A stretch of 64,000 nt of DNA, from contig JAFFJZ010000007.1 in the NCBI GenBank assembly GCA_018340375.1, forward strand, positions 9,424,001-9,488,000. Direction: 5' to 3'. Shown one piece after another: positions 58,186-64,000 of the stretch (positions within the stretch are counted from its first letter, which is position 1; each line of letters opens with the position of its first letter). Under the pieces are notes generated by a model. The model was not told where the DNA came from. It saw only the letters and a list, made by a program, of their open reading frames with translations, and searched no databases. The stretch is from Gonatopus flavifemur (taxonomy: Eukaryota; Arthropoda; Insecta; Hymenoptera; Dryinidae). Both the position numbers and the translations under genes were made by a program.

Positions 58186-59268
58186 TTAGGTGTACAACTT
58201 TGCTCCCGCCGTTTACAATACATGGTTGCGCCGATAGGTGGCGGTCGAAATAGGTTAGGTAATAGATGTCACTCAGTAAGGTTGGACATGTGTCAACATA
58301 ACAACATCGTCATATTAGTGAATTTTTTATTACATCATACATTTTTACTCGGTCGAAGATGTCAATTTTTGAGCCGAATTCTCGTCATTTGCGAGAAGTT
58401 CTGATTTTCTACTTTCATTTGAAGAAAACTGCGGCTGAGGCTCATCGAATACTCTCAAGTACTCGTGGTGAGGCTGCTTTGACCGGAAGAACGTGTCGTG
58501 AATGGTTTCAACGTTTCAAGGAGAGTGATTTTAATGTCGAGGACCGACAAAGAGAGAAAATTTTTGAAGATTCCGAATAGAGGCATTACTTGATGAAGAC
58601 TCGTGCCAAGCGCAAGAAGAATTGGCAGAATCATTGGGAGTAACTCAACAAACCATTTCGAAACGCCTCAGAGCCATGGGAATGATTCAGAAGCAGGGGA
58701 ATTGGGTTCCGTACAAATTGAAGCCAAGAGATGTCGAATGAAGTTTCTTCACTTGCGAGCAGCTGCTTCAAGGACAGAAGAAAGGGGTTTTTACACCGCA
58801 TCGTGACTGGCGACGAGAAATGGGTCCACTACAATAATCCCAAGCACAGAAAATCTTGGGGAATGTCCGGACATGTCCCCACGGCGACGGCTAAATCAAA
58901 TATTCATGGTGCCAAGGTCATGCTCTGCATTTGGTGAGATCAGCTCGGGGTCGTGTATTATGAGCTATTGAAACCGAGTGGAACCATCACAGGGGACCGA
59001 TATCGAACGCACTTGATGCGTTTGAGCCGAGCATTGGAGGAGAAACGGCCATAGTACCAAGAAAGACACGATAAAGTTATCCTCTAACATGATAATGCTC
59101 GGCCACGTGTCTCAAAACCGATCAAGACATATTTGGAAACGCTCAAATGGGAAGTCTTACACCATCCGCTGTACTCATCGGACATTGCTCCTTCCGACTA
59201 CCATTTATTTCGATCGATGGCACACAGCCTGAGTGATCAGCATTTTCATTCTTATCAAGAAGTTAAAG
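58186..59268 (+). mobile_element. second mariner (DD34D) element, 3' truncated
   Basis: The left end begins TTAGGTGTACAACTTTGCTC right after a TA (58184-58185), as expected for a mariner terminus. The transposase region follows on the plus strand. The right end is absent: homology stops around 59268, in the middle of the C-terminal region (HSYQEVK), where an unrelated, probably LTR-derived sequence starts. A different mariner lineage from the one at 54 kb. Confidence 0.85.
58359..59268 (+). pseudogene. mariner transposase pseudogene, multiple breaks
   Basis: The N-terminal DNA-binding part is readable from about 58359 (RHLREVLIFYFHLKKTAAEA, TGRTCREWFQRFKESDFNVE). The frame breaks near 58578 and continues EALLDEDSCQAQEELAES; a further frame break lies near 58738-58760. 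In-frame stops replace codons at 58936-58938 (after MLCIW), near 59053 and near 59083. All three catalytic Asp codons survive: GDEKWVHYNN, HDNARPRV, and SSDIAPSDYHLF with the 34-residue spacing. Missing the C-terminal end. Older and more decayed than the mariner at 54 kb. Confidence 0.9.
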
Positions 59269-59270
59269 AA

Positions 59271-59807
59271 TCCTCACGTTGGGCGCCACTTTGTGAAGGG
59301 AACCCGGAGCTAGAGAGAAAATCGAGTGTGAGAGAAGAAAATTAATTCCTCTGCTCGGAATTACCAACACAAGTCCAAATTTAGTTTGGAATTATTAATA
59401 AATATACATAAATTGTTTCAATCTTACCCGGTAGCTGTAGGACGGGGGGAGAGGGGTCGGGGTTCCAACAATCAACACTCCAAATGTGATGGAAAGTAGA
59501 TGTATTTCCACAAGAAAACCCGAAAAATAGAATTCCACAAAGAAAGGGCGACACAGTCACTGTCCCGGACACACCAGACCATAAAACAAAACCTTTTGGG
59601 CTCACCGCAAACAAAAACGATTCTTCTTCTCGCACGTGGCGGAATCACGTAGACTTCTATACTCTTTTTACTTCGACCTATATAAAATGCCAGAATACGA
59701 GTGACGAGACAGCGTGGCGCCGTTACCGTCGTTCCTGTTCCCGTGACGTCACAAGACGCGTTGCGCTATTAACCTACCCTGCTTAGAGTGTGTGATAAGA
59801 TATGACA
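59271..59807 (-). mobile_element. probable end of an LTR retroelement (LTR plus primer-binding site)
   Basis: Read on the minus strand, TGGCGCCCAACGTGAGGA (59288-59271) looks like a tRNA primer-binding site. Just before it is a candidate LTR from about 59807 to 59292, starting TGTCATATC and ending CCTTCACA, with a TATA-like TTTTATATAGG (about 59678-59688) and higher GC than its surroundings. No internal gag/pol sequence follows; instead the mariner begins. Boundaries and class (Gypsy or Bel/Pao) are inferred only. Confidence 0.42.
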
Positions 59808-60227
59808 GGAAAATCATTATTTTCTACTATCCATCCTATGATATTCAATGCGTTCTATAATAAACTGGAACACAAATGACAGGATGTTTATAATATTCAA
59901 TCATATATATTACTTTATACGAATACTTCAGATTTACAATACATAGGGCCTATCATATCTTATAAGTTACCCGAGATGAAGGAGATTGAATGATACTGAT
60001 ACATAAACAATTGTAATATGTGTTGATGCGAAAAACAGAATAACTCAGATTGGGAGGTGCATCATATTTATCAACAAGGCAGTCTATCCGAAATGATGTT
60101 ATGCATAGGAAACCGAACTGAAGTCACATTCTGTGTTGAAAAAGGAGTACTGAACCCCATCATGATTTATCAGATACTGCGTAAGCGTCAAACGGCTGTG
60201 GTAATTTATAATATGTGACATAAATAA

Positions 60228-60631
60228 GCCCTATGACAATGTTTGCGATATAGCAGAAGTAGTTTCGGTATGATAAGCTATCATATTAATCGCAATTCGT
60301 TCCTATGCAGTTTTGTGATGTATAACATTCATCCGCGCGGGCCCAACCAGTATCAGACCTATGATAATCTATATGGTTAAGGAGAATAGGATTCTATCAT
60401 ATTTTATGAGCTTTCACGGAAAGACCAAATGGGTGGTTGTTTCAATAATATCCGTCGGAAGGAGGTCGTATGATAATGTTTGCGATATAGCGGAAGTAGC
60501 TTTGCTATGCTATGATAAGCCATTATATTAGTCACAATTCATTCTTGCGTAATTTTGTGATGTAGGCATAAAATTCATTCGCGCAGACGCAAAGAATATT
60601 AGGCCTATGATATTGTATACGGTTAAGTTCC
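60228..60631 (+). repeat. diverged direct duplication, ~165 bp units
   Basis: Copies at about 60228-60402 and 60469-60631 share AATGTTTGCGATATAGC, GATAAGC, TTTTGTGATGTA and a TATACGGTTAAG-like end. Non-coding. Confidence 0.75.
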
Positions 60632-60885
60632 GGTGAAAATTAGCGTATGAAACCACATGGAAGAGTAACCGAAACAGTATCTAATCGCGAAAGAAGCGGA
60701 AATTGAAACGTATTTACGTTTTATTTGTTCTAATATCCGCTTCTCTTAGGGAAATATTACTCCATTTTAAGCAAAATGCCTCATTTTTCTGCGGGAAAAT
60801 GACGCGTTTTGGTCAAAATGGAGCAAATTTTTCTAAGGATTTTCACGAGTAGAAATTTTGGTAGCCCTGTTATCCACCAAAAGGT

Positions 60886-61067
60886 AAATACACCGAAAGA
60901 TGATTGAACCGAAAATTTCAACCCCTAAGGAAGATCTGGCGAATGTTCATTGTATCGAATATTTTTTATCCAATAGTATCGCTTGTTTCTCATAGATACC
61001 AAGAGACGAACCATTCTGTAGTTTTCGGTACAATGAACATTCGGTGCACAAACGATTCGGTGTATTG
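60886..61067. repeat. small inverted-repeat element, AATACACCGAA termini
   Basis: AAATACACCGAAAGATGATT at the left and the complement of AACGATTCGGTGTATTG at the right. Just inside lie GCGAATGTTCATTGTATCGA and CGGTACAATGAACATTCGG, also inverted. Confidence 0.65.
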
Positions 61068-61103
61068 AAGGCCCACCGTCATGATCGAACCGATTTTCGA
61101 CTC

Positions 61104-61660
61104 GTATGGAAATATTTCGCTAAAAAATTTCTGCAAAACCATGAATAATCTCTTAGAAACACCACATTTTCTTTGCAAAAATCTGAAAAACTCTGACAAA
61201 CTCTGAGAATTTCTGAAATTGTAATGGAACATCTAATAAGATGGGACATTTTGTACATACTTGTTTGAGTCTTTCGGAATTTTTTCAGAGTTTTTTTTTT
61301 CATTTATTTCCACACAACTAGAAACAAAATTGCGCCGTTAAAAAATTCCAACGAAATCATGAGGAATTCCTAACATTTTTCTGGCTATTGAAAAAAAATT
61401 AAAATATTTTCAAACACTTTTTCACATATGATATTTAAATATAGCACATGGATATATTTATAGAATTTCAAAATTTTTTAGTCATCAACAAAATATTGAA
61501 AATTCATTAGTTTTGTCAGAACTTTTTCAGAGCGCAATTTCGTTCCCATTAATGATTATTATTGCAGTTTGTCAGAGTTTTTCAGATTTTTGCAGAGAAA
61601 ATGCGATATTTTTCAGAGATTATGGTTTCACAGAAATTTTTCCGTGAAATATTTCCATAC
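61104..61660. repeat. inverted repeat, ~95 bp arms
   Basis: Left arm 61104-61200 and right arm 61567-61660 are inverted copies (GTATGGAAATATTTC; CAGAGTTTTTCAGATTTTTG), with ~365 bp of AT-rich spacer. Likely a foldback element or two opposed copies of one repeat. Confidence 0.78.
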
Positions 61661-62302
61661 GGGGTGTGATATTGATAAGCGACATGACGTGAATGTGAAG
61701 TTGGCATGTCAAATGCTGGCATTGCACGAAAAAGTGACAGTTCCAATAGCATTCACCATAGTTCTATAGTTCTTGATAATTTGGAACAATAGTTCTATTC
61801 ATATTACTCAGAAAAATTGAATTTGAAAAAATGGAATGCCAAGTTCTACAATGAGATGATAGCATTCCAGCGATGAGAGGTTGGAACGATCAGAACTCGA
61901 GAGTTCTGGGATTGTGAGCATGCGGGAAAGGGGGAAATAGAGAGTTCCAATCATTAAAAGCGATATATGAAATTTTTTTCGATATGTATGGAAATGATAT
62001 GCTGGATTCTATGACGAATCCATAGCATTGCAAGCAATATTGGAAGGAGGGATCAATATCTCGAAGTTCTGGGATGGAGTACACACAGAGGAAATAGAAA
62101 TGCAGAGTTCTAACATCAACAATGGGTTAATTCGTTTTTGCTTTCATGATAAGCCGAGTTTGGAGATGACGCGAGGAGACGAAATATTTTTTTATGTTGA
62201 GAATCAGAGTTTTGATACAGCAGAACAATTGATACAGCTTGGACGGAGACTTGGAGGACCTGACAGACCGTCTGGTTACCCGTCCGACTTTCTGTCTGAA
62301 CT

Positions 62303-62640
62303 ACAGTTCTGACCAGCATTGCATAGGATTCGAATGGTTCTGACCAGCATTGCACGGAATTCGAATAGTTCTGACCAGTATTCCCTCGATTTCGAGTAGT
62401 TCTGGGCAGCATTGCCCCGATTTCAACCAGTTCTGGCCAGCATTGCACGGAATTCGAATAGTTCTGACCAGCATTGCCTCGATCACGAGTAGTTCCGGCC
62501 AGCATCGCACGGAATTCGAACAGTTCTGACCAGCATTGCATGGATTCGAATAGTTCTGGCGAGCATTACCTCGATCGCGGAGAGTTCTGGCCAGCATTGC
62601 ACGGAGTTTGGGGAGTTCTGCACAGCATTGCACGCAATCC
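62303..62640 (-). repeat. 31 bp satellite array, inverted block
   Basis: About 11 monomers of a 31 bp tandem repeat, in the opposite orientation to the larger block that follows. On the plus strand each unit reads like CCAGCATTGCACGGAATTCG plus AATAGTTCTGA. Long open frames here are a by-product of stop-poor repeats. Confidence 0.93.
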
Positions 62641-62649
62641 GGAGTGAGG

Positions 62650-64000
62650 TCCAGAACTACCCGTAAATGAGGCGATGCTGGTCAGAACTACCCGTTATCA
62701 GGGCAATGCTGGTCAGAATGATTGGAGATCCATGCAATGCTGTGCAGAACTGATCGAATTTTGTGCAATGCTGTTCGAAACTATTCGAATGGCGTGTAAT
62801 GCTGTCCATAACTATTGGGATTCAGTGCAATGCTAGCCAGAACTACTCGAAATCAAGGCAATGCGGGTCGGAACTATTCGCATCCCGTGCAATGCTAGGC
62901 AGAACTGGTCGAGATCGGGGCAATGCCGGCCTGAACTATTCGAATTGCGTGCAATGCTGACCAGAACTGATCGAATGCCGTGCAATGCTGGCCGAAACTA
63001 CTCGTAATCGAGGCAATGCTGGTCAGAACTATTATAATTCCGTGCAATGCTGTGCAGAACTCTCCCGATTTCGTACAATGCTGGCCAGAACTACTCGAAA
63101 TCGAGGCAATGCTGGTCGAAACTATTCAGATTCCGTGTAATGCTGGCGAGAACTACTCGAAATCTAGGCAATGCTGGTCTGAACTCTCCGAATTCCGGGC
63201 AATGCTGTCCAGAACTCTTGGAATTCCGTGGAATGCTGCCCAGAACTATCCGAATTTCGTGCAATGCTGGCCAGAGCTGGTCGGGATCGGGGCAATGCCG
63301 GCCTGTACTGTTCGAATTGTGTGCAATGCTGTCCAGAACTCTCCGAATTCCCTGCAATGCTTGCCAGAACTATCCGAATTTCATGCAAAGCTGGTCAGCA
63401 CTGGTCGGAATCAGTGCAATGCTGGCCTGAACTATTCGGATTGCGTGTAATGCTGTCCAGAACTCACTGAATTCCGTGCAATGCTGTCCAGAACTCTTCG
63501 AATTCCGTGCAATGCTGTGCAGAACTCTCCCGATTCCGTCCAATGCTGGCCAGAACTACTCGAAATGGAGGCAATGCTGTGCAGAACGATCCCGATTCCG
63601 TGCAATGCTGTTCAGAACTACTCGGAATTGAGGCAATGCTGGTCAGAATTATTTGAATTCCGTGCAACGTTGGCCAGAACTGGTCGAGATCGGGGCAATG
63701 CCGGCCTGTACTATTCGAATTCCGCGCAATGCTGTCCAGAACTCTTCGGATTCCGTGCAATGCTGTGCAGAACTCTCCCGATTCCGTCCAATGCTGGCCA
63801 GAACTACTCGGAATTGAGGCGATGCTGGTCAGAACTATTCGAATTCCGTGCAATGTTGGCCAGAACTGGTCGAGATCGGGGCAATGCCGGCTTGTACTAT
63901 TCGAATCCCGTGCAATGCTGTCCAGAACTCTTCGAATTCCGTGCAATGCTGTGCAGAACTCTCCCGATTTCGTACAATACTGGCCAGAACTACTCGAAAT
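62650..64000 (+). repeat. 31 bp satellite array, main block, runs off the window
   Basis: About 43 monomers of 31 bp, with a conserved CAATGCTGGCCAGAACT half and a variable TATTCGAATTCCGTG-like half. Several monomer types alternate. From 63479 a set of eight types spans 248 bp and is followed at 63727 by a copy of six (186 bp), so higher-order repeats exist. The array continues past 64000. Open frames of up to 160 codons run through it on both strands and should not be annotated as genes. Confidence 0.95.

Noticed and set aside
59381..59635. 84-codon minus-strand open frame
   Set aside because: Falls inside the candidate LTR and has no protein-like features.
62116..63946. Several long open frames (up to 160 codons) on both strands
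   Set aside because: They run through the 31 bp satellite in all frames and repeat the same peptide with frame slips; products of repeat structure.

Overview
This is AT-rich eukaryotic nuclear DNA, most likely from an insect. Short introns with GT-AG junctions, an insect-type 5-HT2 serotonin receptor, mariner (DD34D) transposons and many short TA-associated inverted-repeat elements support this. A hymenopteran is my best guess, from the general character of the protein and repeat families; I could not test it.

Most of the window is non-coding. Two genes are well supported. (1) On the minus strand, five exons between 45491 and 26176 encode TM3 through the C-terminus of an aminergic receptor of the 5-HT2 type. 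It has all the class-A landmarks and a third intracellular loop of about 400 residues that includes a His/Gln microsatellite. The exons for TM1 and TM2 were not found and should lie upstream (coordinates above 45.5 kb, possibly beyond 64 kb). (2) On the plus strand, inside the first receptor intron seen here, four exons (40468-42396) encode the last ~390 residues of the 26S proteasome subunit Rpn2/PSMD1, with an intact Rpn13-binding tail and a poly(A) signal. Its N-terminal two thirds are not visible in the 40 kb upstream. The first Rpn2 exon and the neighbouring receptor exon lie back to back with only 33 bp between their splice acceptors.

Region by region: 1-7250 holds no supported gene. 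7250-17240 is a nest of transposable-element debris: a tRNA-like relic, foldback elements, a 5.3 kb inverted-repeat-bounded block and a tandem duplication with a later nested insertion. 17.2-25 kb is largely empty apart from a 280 bp near-perfect palindrome. 25.2-45.5 kb is the receptor gene with the nested Rpn2 piece, a possible two-exon micro-ORF at 43 kb, and an intronic foldback. 45.5-54 kb is non-coding with a 1.2 kb repeat-rich element and a 113 bp AT microsatellite. 54-60 kb holds two dead mariners; the second is cut off by a probable LTR-retroelement end. 60-62.3 kb contains small duplications and inverted repeats. 62.3-64 kb is a 31 bp satellite array that changes orientation once, shows higher-order structure and runs off the window.

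The two real genes have no obvious functional link. Their relation is positional: opposite strands, interleaved introns. I see no rRNA, CRISPR, operon or virus-like gene set.
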